A stretch of DNA of 59,613 nt from Magnetococcales bacterium. Lineage in GTDB: Bacteria > Pseudomonadota > Magnetococcia > Magnetococcales > UBA8363. Below are positions 45,029-56,442 of this stretch, one piece after another (position 1 is the stretch's first letter; the number at the start of each line of letters is the position of its first letter). Location: contig JADGCN010000008.1 of assembly GCA_015228975.1 (NCBI GenBank), positions 1 through 59,613 on the forward strand, in the 5' to 3' direction. The notes under the pieces were generated by a model, which was given only the letters and a program-made list of their open reading frames with translations, had not been told where the DNA came from and made no database searches. Both the position numbers and the translations under genes were made by a program.

Positions 45029-46495
45029 CTAAAATCCTGGAGGAAAAGAGGCGCTGAAGGTGGCCACCGAAGCGGTGAGAATACGAATGACCGGATCGGG
45101 ATACCAACCGAACAGGAGTGTTGTCGCCGCCAAGAGGGAGGTGGCGGTCAGTTCAAAGGGGGTCAGGTCGGTCACGGAACGCATGTTGGGGCGTACTGGC
45201 CCGGTAAAGAGTCGGCCAATGGTACGAAAGGCGTAGGCGGCACTGATGAGTACTGACAGCGATAACAGGACGATGACCCACCCCCAGCGTTCGTAACCGC
45301 CGATCAGGGTGTGCAGTTCGGCGATGAAACCCACGGTTCCGGGAAATCCCATGGCGGCCAGCAGGGCCAGGACGGTGAACAGGGCGAAGCGGGGAGTGAT
45401 TTGGATCAAGGAGCTGTAGTTGGTGATATCCCGGGTATGGGTTCGTTCGTACAGCAGGCCGATCAGCAAAAACAGGCTGCCGGCGACCAGACCATGGGCG
45501 AGCATTTGCAACGTTGCTCCCATCATGGCGGTTTGATTCAAGGATGCAATGCCCAGGACGACCACGCCCATGTGACTGACCGAGGAGTAGGCGATCATTC
45601 GTTTTAGGTCATGCTGGCGCCAAGCGAGGAGACCGCCGTAAAGCAGGCCAACAAACGCGACCGTGGCCAGTGCCGGTTGCAACATCACCATGGCGTGCGG
45701 CAACGTCAAGGCGGCGCGGATCAGGCCATAGGCACCCATTTTCAGAAGGATGCCCGAGAGGAGGATGCTGATGGGGCTGGGGGCTTCAACATGGGCCAGG
45801 GGGAGCCATCCGTGCAGCGGTACCAAGGGAATTTTCACCCCGAACCCAAGGAGGAATCCAGAGAAGATCAACAGTTGGGTCCCCGGGGACAAGCCGGCGG
45901 CCCCGCTGGCAATGGAACTCATCTCAAAGGAATGGTTGGTGGAGGTATCGAACAGCACCAGAAGGCTCATCAGCATGAAAACCGATCCCCCCATGGTGTA
46001 CAGGACGAAATTGATGGCGGCACTATCCCGATTGGCTCCACCCCAGCGGCTGATGAGAAAAAACAGCGGGATGAGCGTCAACTCCCAAAACAGGTAGAAC
46101 AGTGCCCAGTCCTGGGCCATGAACACCCCGAGAATGGCGGTTTCCAGGACCAATACCAATGCGTAATAACTCTTGATCCCTTGCTGGATGCTGCGTGAGG
46201 CGATGATGGCAATCAGGCAAAGCAACGTGGTCAAGATGACCATGGGATAGGAGAAACCATCGATTCCCAGGGCATAGTAGGTCCCCAGTTGGGTATTCCA
46301 GGAAAAACGTTCGCTCAACTGCATGGAGCTGGATGCGGGATCAAACCAATACCAAAGTCCCAGGGACATGATAAGGGCGCTGAGGGCGTGAGCCAGGGCG
46401 GCACCACGAATCATTCCGGTATTGTTTCCCGGGATGATGGCGATGGCCAGGGCACCGACAAGAGGGATGATCAACAACAGGCTCAGCAGCAACAA
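45029..46495 (-). CDS. NuoM-like antiporter subunit, first gene of the DAB-type unit
   Basis: About 488 aa, TTG start. About 14 membrane segments, TM5 motif LFWELTLIPLFF (E138) and VPLHGWLPLAHVEAPSP. Starts an operon of five genes on the minus strand (this gene, dabA, dabB, two more antiporter-like genes). It is separated from speA upstream by 121 bases. Complex I genes are absent, so a role in carbon uptake with DabA is more likely. Confidence 0.85.
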   Translation of the reverse strand: MLLLSLLLIIPLVGALAIAIIPGNNTGMIRGAALAHALSALIMSLGLWYWFDPASSSMQLSERFSWNTQLGTYYALGIDGFSYPMVILTTLLCLIAIIASRSIQQGIKSYYALVLVLETAILGVFMAQDWALFYLFWELTLIPLFFLISRWGGANRDSAAINFVLYTMGGSVFMLMSLLVLFDTSTNHSFEMSSIASGAAGLSPGTQLLIFSGFLLGFGVKIPLVPLHGWLPLAHVEAPSPISILLSGILLKMGAYGLIRAALTLPHAMVMLQPALATVAFVGLLYGGLLAWRQHDLKRMIAYSSVSHMGVVVLGIASLNQTAMMGATLQMLAHGLVAGSLFLLIGLLYERTHTRDITNYSSLIQITPRFALFTVLALLAAMGFPGTVGFIAELHTLIGGYERWGWVIVLLSLSVLISAAYAFRTIGRLFTGPVRPNMRSVTDLTPFELTATSLLAATTLLFGWYPDPVIRILTASVATFSASFPPGF

Positions 46496-46616
46496 GGTCA
46501 GGTTTCTTTCAGCACGTTATTGGTCGCACGGGGGAAAGATCCAGACTACCAAAACCCGAAGCCGCCGCAAAGGCATTACATTCAATAACGCCCTGAGCAA
46601 CACTTCGATAGTGCGG

Positions 46617-48629
46617 TCAGGTTGTCTCCAGGTAGGTATAATCGTTCAGGGCGGCGACATAGTCACGGAGATAGAGGCGTCCTTGCTCCTTGCTGACGCG
46701 CCCCTCGGAGACGGCCTTGCGGGTTAATTTATCCACCTTTTGCACCAAATCTTCCGGATCGTAGGAGACGTGGCGTAGGACATCGCGCACCAATTGACCC
46801 GAAACCACCTGGCAAAAGCTCCATCCGCGCTCATCGTCGGACTGGGAGACATGGACCACGTTGGTATCACCGAACAGATTGTGCAGATCCCCAAGAATTT
46901 CCTGGTAGGCTCCGGTGAGGAAAATACCCAGAACGTAAGGTTCGCCCTTTTTAAACGAGTGGAGTTCCAACGCCGGTTTCCATCCTCGTTCCCAATCGAT
47001 GAAGCGGTCGATGTGACCATCGGAATCGCAGGTGATATCCTGCAGGGTGGCCAGATTGCCCGGACGTTCGTCCAGGCGGTGGATCGGGGCGATGGGAAAC
47101 AATTGGTCGATGGCCCAATGATCGGGGAGCGATTGGAATACGGAAAAATTGCAATAATACCGGTTGATCAAATACTCTTGGGCTTCCACAAGTTCCGGGG
47201 GGGGGTTGATCATGTCACGTGCCAGGGAACCAATCTTGGTGGCAATGTGGTAGATCATCCGCTCCCCTTTGGAGCGTTTGGCCAGATCCAGGGAACCGAG
47301 AACAAACATTTTTTGCAAATCTTCCCGTACCTGCATGGTATCGTGCCAGATGGCGCGGGCATTGCGGTTGTTCAGGTTGTCGAGCATTTCGGCAAGCTCA
47401 CGAATTTCCAGAACGTCCCCCTCTTCAACGGATAAATTTTCTTCGTCGATGGGCAGGCTTGATGTTTCCAGGACATTGATGAGCAGCATGGCATGGTGGG
47501 CGGTGAGGGCGCGGCCACTTTCGGTGATAATATTCGGATGGGGCAGGTTTTTCTTTTCGCACACATCGTGCAAGTAGCCTACCACGTCATCGGCATATTC
47601 CTGGATGGAATAATTGACGGAGGAATCGTTGGTGGAACTGGAACCGTCATAATCGACCCCCAGACCGCCGCCAACATCGCAATATTCCAGGTTGCAGCCC
47701 AGGCTGCGCAATTCGACATAATAGCGCGCCAGTTCCGCCAAGCCATTTTTGAAGCGGCGAATGTTGCTGATTTGCGAGCCCAGGTGAAAATGCAACAGTT
47801 GCAGGCAATCCAGCATGTCCATGGAGGCCAGCACCCGGACCATGTCGAGAACTTCGGTTGCTGATAGACCGAATTTGGAGAACGGACCACCGGAAGAGAT
47901 CCATTTGCCTTGTCCGGTTGCCTCGGGTTTGATACGCACGCCGATGAGAGGCCGGGTTTGCATCTCCTTGGATATTTCCAGGAGCAGGGATAATTCCTGG
48001 GGCTTTTCGATGACGATGTGGACTTTCCGTCCCATTTTCACCCCCATCAGCGCCAAGCGGATGAACTCCCGATCCTTGTAGCCGTTGCAAACGATGGGCG
48101 ATTCCAAATTTTCCAGCATGGCCAGGGCAATTTGCAATTCGGGACGCGAACCCGCTTCCAGGCCCATGAGGTAGGGGCAACCAAATTGCACCAGTTCTTC
48201 GACGACCTGCCGTTGTTGATTGACCTTGATGGGGTAGATGCCGACATACCTGCCACGATAACCGTATTCCGTAATGGCGTTGGAGAAGGAATTGTTCAGA
48301 TGTTCGATGCGCGAGCGCAAAATATCGGAAAAGCGCACCAGGACCGGCAGGGAGATGCCTTGGGATTGGATTTCGTCGGCCAATTCCTTGAGATCGATGG
48401 AGCGATTGGAGTCCTTGGAGGGGGAGACGGTCAGGTTGCCTTTGTCGTTGGCGCAGAAATACCCATCACCCCAGGCCAGGACATGGTAAAGGTCCAGGGA
48501 ATCCTTGATGGACCACGGTATGCCCGGTGTGGTCGCAGCGCGATAGTTCGATTCCGTCTCCCGCGCCCCGGGGGAACGGGCTGGGAGTGCATCGGGAAGG
48601 AGGCTTGGGTTGTCAGTGGGACCGAGCAT
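46617..48629 (-). CDS. speA: Biosynthetic arginine decarboxylase
   Basis: About 670 aa, full-length SpeA (PLP, alanine-racemase fold type III). The PLP lysine lies in GIYPIKVNQQR; substrate and PLP loops include DVGGGLGVDYDG and ESGRALTAHHA. It converts arginine to agmatine for polyamine synthesis. The C-terminal extension (about residues 600-670) is typical. It stands alone and is 121 bases upstream of the DAB unit on the same strand. Confidence 0.95.
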   Translation of the reverse strand: MLGPTDNPSLLPDALPARSPGARETESNYRAATTPGIPWSIKDSLDLYHVLAWGDGYFCANDKGNLTVSPSKDSNRSIDLKELADEIQSQGISLPVLVRFSDILRSRIEHLNNSFSNAITEYGYRGRYVGIYPIKVNQQRQVVEELVQFGCPYLMGLEAGSRPELQIALAMLENLESPIVCNGYKDREFIRLALMGVKMGRKVHIVIEKPQELSLLLEISKEMQTRPLIGVRIKPEATGQGKWISSGGPFSKFGLSATEVLDMVRVLASMDMLDCLQLLHFHLGSQISNIRRFKNGLAELARYYVELRSLGCNLEYCDVGGGLGVDYDGSSSTNDSSVNYSIQEYADDVVGYLHDVCEKKNLPHPNIITESGRALTAHHAMLLINVLETSSLPIDEENLSVEEGDVLEIRELAEMLDNLNNRNARAIWHDTMQVREDLQKMFVLGSLDLAKRSKGERMIYHIATKIGSLARDMINPPPELVEAQEYLINRYYCNFSVFQSLPDHWAIDQLFPIAPIHRLDERPGNLATLQDITCDSDGHIDRFIDWERGWKPALELHSFKKGEPYVLGIFLTGAYQEILGDLHNLFGDTNVVHVSQSDDERGWSFCQVVSGQLVRDVLRHVSYDPEDLVQKVDKLTRKAVSEGRVSKEQGRLYLRDYVAALNDYTYLETT

Positions 48630-48733
48630 GGGCTTTAAGTGAACTCCGAATGGGATGACGATAAGGCACCCTTGATCTTTTGATCTTTTTTTCCCGTCCT
48701 GTAAAGGTCCGATGGTCGGGCAGGTGGGATTTT

Positions 48734-49250
48734 TCAGGGGGAGAATCGGTGTGTGGACAGTTTATGGATACGCTGGGTCAATTCCAGGTCAGGCACATGA
48801 CATCTTGTGTCTGCAAGCATCTTTTTAAGTGCTTCTAAAATACGATCTGGTGGAACAATTTTCTTTGAAATCATATGATCCATGATCCATAAAATACCAT
48901 GGACTTCGATTCCATCAGCTTCAGCACTTGTTCGCATGGACTGGTCGCCTGTGAGAAGAGCGTATTTCTTGCTCGACGACAAAACGAGGGCAAAACAGTC
49001 AACTACGCTCAATCGACGACTCTTGGATCGATAAGAGTATGCGACCAAGACGTCGTCCGAATCAAGCGCCTCAACATTCAATCCAAATTTTATCAAGTCA
49101 TTTCGGTTGTATTCTCTCGAGATCGATCAGTTCCTCCTCAAAAAGCACGTCTGGAACGACAAACTTAAAGGGTAGATGAAACATTTCCTTCAGAAGGTCA
49201 CGTTTGGACAGTTCGATCAATAGAGAACTATCGCTGACGAGAACTTTCAC
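48734..49250 (-). pseudogene. Frameshifted PIN-domain protein
   Basis: Frame one from GTG at 49250 reads VKVLVSDSSLLIELSKRDLL (PIN acidic residue D in VSDSS), then FVVPDVLFEEEL and stops near 49100. The next frame continues with SREYNRNDLIKFGLNVEALDSDDV and VVDCFALVLSSSKKYALLTGDQ, including the conserved PIN acids. The two join as one protein of about 170 residues if a single base is removed near 49120. The gene follows the XRE/ImmA regulator by 6 bases, so they formed one toxin-like unit. Sequencing error cannot be excluded. Confidence 0.7.
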
Positions 49251-49256
49251 TCGTCA

Positions 49257-50309
49257 TCACTCCAGAGGTCCAGACAGAATGCGTTCCATCTTGCTGACCG
49301 GAAGGCCCATTAGCTCTGCAGCTTTAGACCCGGAAATAGCCTTCTCGGCCAATGCCCGGAAACATAGACGCTGGAACCGACGGGGCGACTCATCGCGTTC
49401 CAAGGGAGAGGGCTCTTGTTTTCTCCAATGCCGGCCCATGCCAGAAAAAATCTTTCTAAGCGTTGCTTCGTTAATGATACCAAGATCACGAAAACGAACG
49501 ACAAGGGCTGCCGCGCTGACTCCAAACATTTTTTTGATTTCGATTATTTCCCCATATCCAAAAGCATGTCGTCCCGTTCCCACCTCTCCAAACAGTTCTT
49601 CCCTGGGTACGAGAAATGCGCTGGCAAATCGTTGGCAAGCCTTCTCCGCGTCAAAACCACCCTTCACATCAAGCAGCAAATGTCCAAGTTCGTGGGCCAG
49701 TGTAAATCGTTGGCGTTCAATTGACTTGTTGGTGGAGCAAATCACAGTGGGAACCCCATCAGTTCCAGAACGCCGTATATTGCAAGTGAAACCATCAACA
49801 GACGATGGAAAATCCAACTTAAGAACCTTGATGCCACGTTCTTCCAAAAGTTCTGTCATATCCAGAATAGGGTCCCCTCCGAGATTCCAGGCAGAACGGA
49901 CAGATTCCGCAGCATGTTCAATATCTTCGGGACCATGAACCGGAAATGGTGTCTCAGCGGGCTGATCCCATTGAACACTTGAGAGATTGAGCAATTCTTC
50001 TATCTGGAGATAGCGATCGACATGGTCGAGGACAGCTCCTTCGACCAATGCACGTTCTCGAGCTTTTGTCGATACAAGTTTCCTGAACTCCACATTTTCC
50101 AAAACAATATCGGAAGGGCTCAACAGGTAACTCACTGAGACTCCGAGAGCTTTTGATAAGGCAATGCATACGGTCGAACTCGGCATCATCTCGCCGCGCT
50201 CGTATTTGCCAATGGCTTGCGCGGAGACGGCCCCGTTGATACGGGTCGCCAAGTTACGAAGCGACAAGCCTTTGCACCGTCTGGCAAGTTTCAGACGTTC
50301 ATGAAACAT
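49257..50309 (-). CDS. XRE-family regulator with ImmA/IrrE metallopeptidase domain
   Basis: About 350 aa. N-terminal helix-turn-helix (RCKGLSLRNLATRINGAVSAQAIGKYERG, residues 9-37). The central peptidase domain has HELGH (H206, E207, H210), as in ImmA/IrrE/COG2856. The C-terminal part is unknown. Such proteins cleave a repressor or regulate a downstream toxin; here the next gene is a PIN protein. A good ribosome site (AAAGGAG) precedes the ATG, and an operator-like inverted repeat lies just upstream. Confidence 0.9.
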   Translation of the reverse strand: MFHERLKLARRCKGLSLRNLATRINGAVSAQAIGKYERGEMMPSSTVCIALSKALGVSVSYLLSPSDIVLENVEFRKLVSTKARERALVEGAVLDHVDRYLQIEELLNLSSVQWDQPAETPFPVHGPEDIEHAAESVRSAWNLGGDPILDMTELLEERGIKVLKLDFPSSVDGFTCNIRRSGTDGVPTVICSTNKSIERQRFTLAHELGHLLLDVKGGFDAEKACQRFASAFLVPREELFGEVGTGRHAFGYGEIIEIKKMFGVSAAALVVRFRDLGIINEATLRKIFSGMGRHWRKQEPSPLERDESPRRFQRLCFRALAEKAISGSKAAELMGLPVSKMERILSGPLE

Positions 50310-50324
50310 GGTGGTCTCCTTTAC

Positions 50325-50363
50325 AGTTTACATATTACATGAAATTGTCATGATTTGTAAACT
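50325..50363. promoter_or_regulatory. Probable autoregulatory operator of the XRE gene
   Basis: Perfect inverted repeat AGTTTACA (50325-50332) and TGTAAACT (50356-50363) with a 23-base AT-rich spacer, directly upstream of the XRE/ImmA gene start at 50309. Autoregulation is typical of XRE-type module regulators; binding is inferred. Confidence 0.55.
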
Positions 50364-50388
50364 GAAGGAGAAAATTTCAACCAAGAGT

Positions 50389-51087
50389 TCAGCCCAGTAG
50401 CAGGCGATAGCCGACCCCGGATTCGGTGAGGATATGTTTGGGTCTGTTGGGATCGTTTTCCAGCTTGCGGCGCAGATGCGACATGTAGACCCGCAGGTAA
50501 TGGATGTTTTCGGTTTGGTTGGGACCCCAAACGTCACGCAACAGGGTCCGATGGGTCAGGACGCGTCCTGCGTTGGCGATGAGGGCGGTAAGGAGACGGT
50601 ATTCAATGACGCTGAGATGCACCATGGTACCGCTGCGGGTGATGGTACGCTCGCTCAGATTGACCTCCACATCCCCAAAGCGGGTGATCGCAGGATCTTC
50701 CGCATGGGGGCGGGCCGCACGCCGCAGCAAGGCGCGCACGCGGGCCAACAATTCCGGGATGCCAAACGGTTTGGTCAAATAATCATCAGCTCCGGCGTCC
50801 AAGGCGGTGACCTTCTCCGATTCTTGGGTGCGCGCCGAAAGGATTAAAATGGGTAAATGGCTCCAGGAACGCATATCCCGGATAACCTCGACGCCATCGC
50901 AGTCCGGCAGGCCCAGATCGACGATGACCATGTCGGGTCGACGGGTTGCCGTTTCGATCAAACCACGTTTGCCGGTTTCCGCATCGACGACGGCATAGCC
51001 TTCGGCTTCCAGAGCAGCACGCACAAATCGGCGAATTTGCGGTTCATCTTCGATCAGGACAATCTGGAATGGCGGCAGATCAGGCAT
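50389..51087 (-). CDS. kdpE: KdpE, response regulator of the kdp operon
   Basis: About 232 aa: receiver (IVLIEDEPQIRRFVRAAL, phosphoacceptor in IVDLGLPDCDG, DDYLTKPF) and OmpR-type winged helix ending NRPKHILTESGVGYRLL. Activates kdpFABC under low potassium or high osmolarity. Overlaps the stop of kdpD by 8 bases. Last gene of the operon. Confidence 0.95.
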   Translation of the reverse strand: MPDLPPFQIVLIEDEPQIRRFVRAALEAEGYAVVDAETGKRGLIETATRRPDMVIVDLGLPDCDGVEVIRDMRSWSHLPILILSARTQESEKVTALDAGADDYLTKPFGIPELLARVRALLRRAARPHAEDPAITRFGDVEVNLSERTITRSGTMVHLSVIEYRLLTALIANAGRVLTHRTLLRDVWGPNQTENIHYLRVYMSHLRRKLENDPNRPKHILTESGVGYRLLLG

Positions 51088-53773
51088 TGATATTATCTTC
51101 GGGCAGGAGTGGCGGTGGGGATCCCAATGGCAAGTGGATTGTGAAACAGGCACCACCCGCGGGATGGTTTTCGGCGCGAATCGTCCCATGGTGCGCCTCG
51201 ACAATGGCACGCACAATGGTGAGACCCAGGCCAAAACCGGATGCGGACATCTCCATTTTGCCCCGCTGGAACATTGTGAACAATTTATTTTCCAAACCAG
51301 GTGGCAGACCGGGACCATCGTCTTGAACGACAATTTCGACAAACGCATCGTGAATCCGGGCAACGATGGCAACCGTGCTGCCCGGTGGCGTGTGACGTGC
51401 GGCGTTTTCAAGGAGATTATTGAAAACCCGCGTCATTAATGCGGTATCCATCGGGATCAACGGCAGGTCTTCGGGGAGATTGATTGTTGTATGATGACGG
51501 CTGAGGACTGCGGCACAGTGTTCCAGAGACAAACCGATGATTTCTTCCAATGTTTGCCATTCCTGGTGCAGTGTGACCGTGCCCATTTGCATGCGTGCCA
51601 TGTCGAGAAGATTGTTGGCCATGGAGGTGATGCGTGTCACTTCATCGCGAATGGCCCGCGCCAAGCCGGCATGAGGTTCGGCGAGTTCGGGCGTGGCGAG
51701 GATCATGGCATCAGCCAACCCTGATACGATGGTCAGGGGTGTACGCAAATCGTGGGAGACCGCCGACAGGAGGGAATTGCGCAATCGTTCCGACTCGACA
51801 CTGATCTGCGCGTCACGCGTTATGGTGACGTAGTGGACACGCTCCAGGGCGATGGCGATCAGGGTAACGCACGTATCCAACATGTGTTGCTGATCAAGGG
51901 GGAGATCCCAGGGTCTCCCTTCCGGGGAAATGGCCAAAACTCCGCAACGTGTGGAAGAGGCCTTGATCGGGACGTAGAGGACTTGGGCCGAAGGCAGGGT
52001 ATCGGTCCCCAGGCCGGCACTTCGTTCATGGTCGTGGCTCCACTGGACGATACCCTCATCGACATCCTTGAGGGTTGAAGACCCTTCTGCCAGGACCATG
52101 CCCCCCGCCCCCCCCGGCAGGTAAATCGCCACTGCGACATCAAATCCCCGTTTAAAAAAAGTGCGGCCTATTTCGACGATTTGCTCGATGCTTAAAGCTC
52201 TGGAGAGTTCTCGCGACATCTCAAACAACGCCCGCATGCGTTGCTCGCGTTTTCTGGCCACGGCGGCCTGGAACTGTAGGCCGGCGGTCAATTGTCCCAC
52301 CACCAGGGCCACTGTCAACATGACCCCGAAAGTAACCAGATATTGGGCGTCCGTTACCGCGAAAGAAAAATAGGGGGGGACGAAAAAAAAGTCGAAAGAG
52401 GCCACCGACAGGAACGCTCCGAGGATGGCGGCCCATTTTCCCAGACGTACCGCGATGAAGACCACCGCCAGCAGGAAAATCATGACGATGTTGGCGGCGT
52501 CCAGGACGCCACGCAACGGTGTGCTGACTCCTGTCACCAGGGCCGCGATTATGAAGGTCTCCCAAATGGAACGCCAAAAGTGGGGTGTTTTTCCTGATGC
52601 GCGACTGGGGGAGGAGGATGGTGTTCGTGGTTCATCATCGCGAGCAACCTGAAGGATTTCCAGATCCGCTGCCATGCGACCGAGTTTTTCGGCAAAGCCG
52701 TGTTGCCAGGGCAGGCGCCGGTAGCGGTCCCTGCCGACCAAGAGGGTGCCCAGGTTGTTTTCCCTGGCATAGTGGATGGTTGCCTCTACGGCGTCTGGGG
52801 CTGTAAGGCTTGCGGTATGTGCGCCAAGATCCCGGGCTAGTTTGAGAATGCCCAGGATGCGGGATTTTGCGGTATCCGGCAGGGATTGCATGGCCGGGGT
52901 CTCGATGGAGATGGCGTGCCAGGGGGCACTGGTCTGATTGGCGCGGCGGGCGGCGCGGCGCACCAATTTTTCGCTGTCTGGTCCTGGCCCGACGCATACC
53001 AGGACCGCTTCCCGAGTTGGCCAGACGGTCGCAACCGATTTTTCCCGTCGCCAGGCGCGCATGTCACCATCGACCCGATCAGCAGCGCGACGCAGGGCCA
53101 GTTCCCGCAGTGCCAGAAGGTTGCCTTTACGGAAAAAATTGTTTTCGGCACGTTGGGCTTGTTGGGGAAGATACACTTTACCTTCCCGTAACCGTTGCAT
53201 GAGGTCATCGGGTGGCAAATCCACCAAAACCATTTCATCCGCTGTGTCGATCACGTGATCGGGCACCCGTTCCCAGACCCGCACGCCGGTAATCTGGCCG
53301 ACAACGTCGTTGAGGCTTTCGACGTGTTGCACATTGACGGTGGTGAAGACATCAATGCCCGCCATTAGTAATTCATCGATATCTTGCCAGCGCTTGGGGT
53401 GCCGGGAACTGGTGACGTTGGAGTGGGCCAGTTCGTCGACCAGAATCAATTGCGGACGAAGCGCCAAGGCGGCATCCAGGTCAAATTCCTCCAGGGTGTA
53501 GCCCTTGTAGTCGATGATACGGCGCGGCAGGATCTCCAGACCTGCCATCAAGGTTGCGGTGTCCTCCCGTCCATGAGTTTCGACGATGCCCACGATCACC
53601 TTGACGCCCTGTTCGCGCAATACGCGTGCGGCGACGAGCATGGCGTAGGTCTTACCGACGCCGGGGCAGGCGCCAAAAAAGATTTTTAGCTTGCCCCGGC
53701 GTTCCTTGGCGTTGGCATGCTCAATACGCGCCAGCAAGGCATCTGGGTCAGGACGGGAGGTTTCGCGATTCAT
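51080..53773 (-). CDS. kdpD: KdpD, potassium-responsive sensor kinase
   Basis: About 897 aa, canonical architecture: N-terminal KdpD domain with Walker A GACPGVGKT (about residues 33-41) and ILVDELAHSN, a USP-like domain, four membrane segments (about 400-500), a GAF-like region (about 520-640), and HisKA/HATPase (SHDLRTPL; GFGLGLTIV). Senses potassium and turgor-related signals and phosphorylates KdpE. ATGA overlap with kdpC upstream. Confidence 0.96.
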   Translation of the reverse strand: MNRETSRPDPDALLARIEHANAKERRGKLKIFFGACPGVGKTYAMLVAARVLREQGVKVIVGIVETHGREDTATLMAGLEILPRRIIDYKGYTLEEFDLDAALALRPQLILVDELAHSNVTSSRHPKRWQDIDELLMAGIDVFTTVNVQHVESLNDVVGQITGVRVWERVPDHVIDTADEMVLVDLPPDDLMQRLREGKVYLPQQAQRAENNFFRKGNLLALRELALRRAADRVDGDMRAWRREKSVATVWPTREAVLVCVGPGPDSEKLVRRAARRANQTSAPWHAISIETPAMQSLPDTAKSRILGILKLARDLGAHTASLTAPDAVEATIHYARENNLGTLLVGRDRYRRLPWQHGFAEKLGRMAADLEILQVARDDEPRTPSSSPSRASGKTPHFWRSIWETFIIAALVTGVSTPLRGVLDAANIVMIFLLAVVFIAVRLGKWAAILGAFLSVASFDFFFVPPYFSFAVTDAQYLVTFGVMLTVALVVGQLTAGLQFQAAVARKREQRMRALFEMSRELSRALSIEQIVEIGRTFFKRGFDVAVAIYLPGGAGGMVLAEGSSTLKDVDEGIVQWSHDHERSAGLGTDTLPSAQVLYVPIKASSTRCGVLAISPEGRPWDLPLDQQHMLDTCVTLIAIALERVHYVTITRDAQISVESERLRNSLLSAVSHDLRTPLTIVSGLADAMILATPELAEPHAGLARAIRDEVTRITSMANNLLDMARMQMGTVTLHQEWQTLEEIIGLSLEHCAAVLSRHHTTINLPEDLPLIPMDTALMTRVFNNLLENAARHTPPGSTVAIVARIHDAFVEIVVQDDGPGLPPGLENKLFTMFQRGKMEMSASGFGLGLTIVRAIVEAHHGTIRAENHPAGGACFTIHLPLGSPPPLLPEDNINA

Positions 53774-54351
53774 GGTTTGGCTCTGCCCTGGTCCAACGCT
53801 TGGTTGAGGGTGAGGATGTTGACACGTGGTTCACCCAGGATGCCAAAGGTGCGTCCTTCGGTATGTTGAGTGACCAGATCGCCCAGCGCTTGTTCGGACA
53901 ATCCACGTGCCTGTGCTACCCGGGGAATCTGCCATTGGGCTGCTGCCGGACTGATGTGGGGGTCCAGGCCGCTGGCTGAGGCGGTTACCAGATCGACCGG
54001 GATGGGAAGTTTTTGTTGCGGATTGCTTTCCTTAAGTGACGTTATGCGGTCTTTGACGATGGTTTCCAGATCGGGATTGGTTGGCCCGGTATTGGAGCCG
54101 CTGGAGGAGCCGGCATTGTACGGCATGGGCGTGGTGGCCGATGGACGGCTCCAAAAATATCCGGCATCGGAAAAGGGCTGCCCGATCAGGTTGGACCCAA
54201 CAATTGTTCCCTGATGGTGTATCAGACTACCATGGGCCTGATAGGGGAAGAGTGTTTGCGACAATCCCGTAATCAGCGCCGGGTAAAGCCCTCCGGTCAA
54301 CAAGGTCATCAGGAGCAGCATGAACAGGGCGGATTTGAATTCTTTGAGCAT
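53770..54351 (-). CDS. kdpC: KdpC, potassium-transporting ATPase subunit C
   Basis: About 193 aa, one N-terminal membrane segment then the periplasmic domain with LIGQPFSDAGYFWSRPSATTP and YNAGSSSGSN, all KdpC signatures, and VTASASGLDPHISPAAA. Stabilises and assists KdpFABC assembly. ATGA overlap with kdpD. Confidence 0.96.
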   Translation of the reverse strand: MLKEFKSALFMLLLMTLLTGGLYPALITGLSQTLFPYQAHGSLIHHQGTIVGSNLIGQPFSDAGYFWSRPSATTPMPYNAGSSSGSNTGPTNPDLETIVKDRITSLKESNPQQKLPIPVDLVTASASGLDPHISPAAAQWQIPRVAQARGLSEQALGDLVTQHTEGRTFGILGEPRVNILTLNQALDQGRAKP

Positions 54352-54362
54352 GGGTCGTGTCC

Positions 54363-56426
<2,064 letters not shown>

Positions 56427-56442
56427 GGGTGTGACTCCTCAA

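Noticed and set aside
37134-46495. Reading the NuoL/NuoM-like genes as respiratory complex I or an Mrp antiporter
   Set aside because: No other nuo or mrp subunits are present, and the unit contains a full DabA with its zinc site, which points to carbon uptake.
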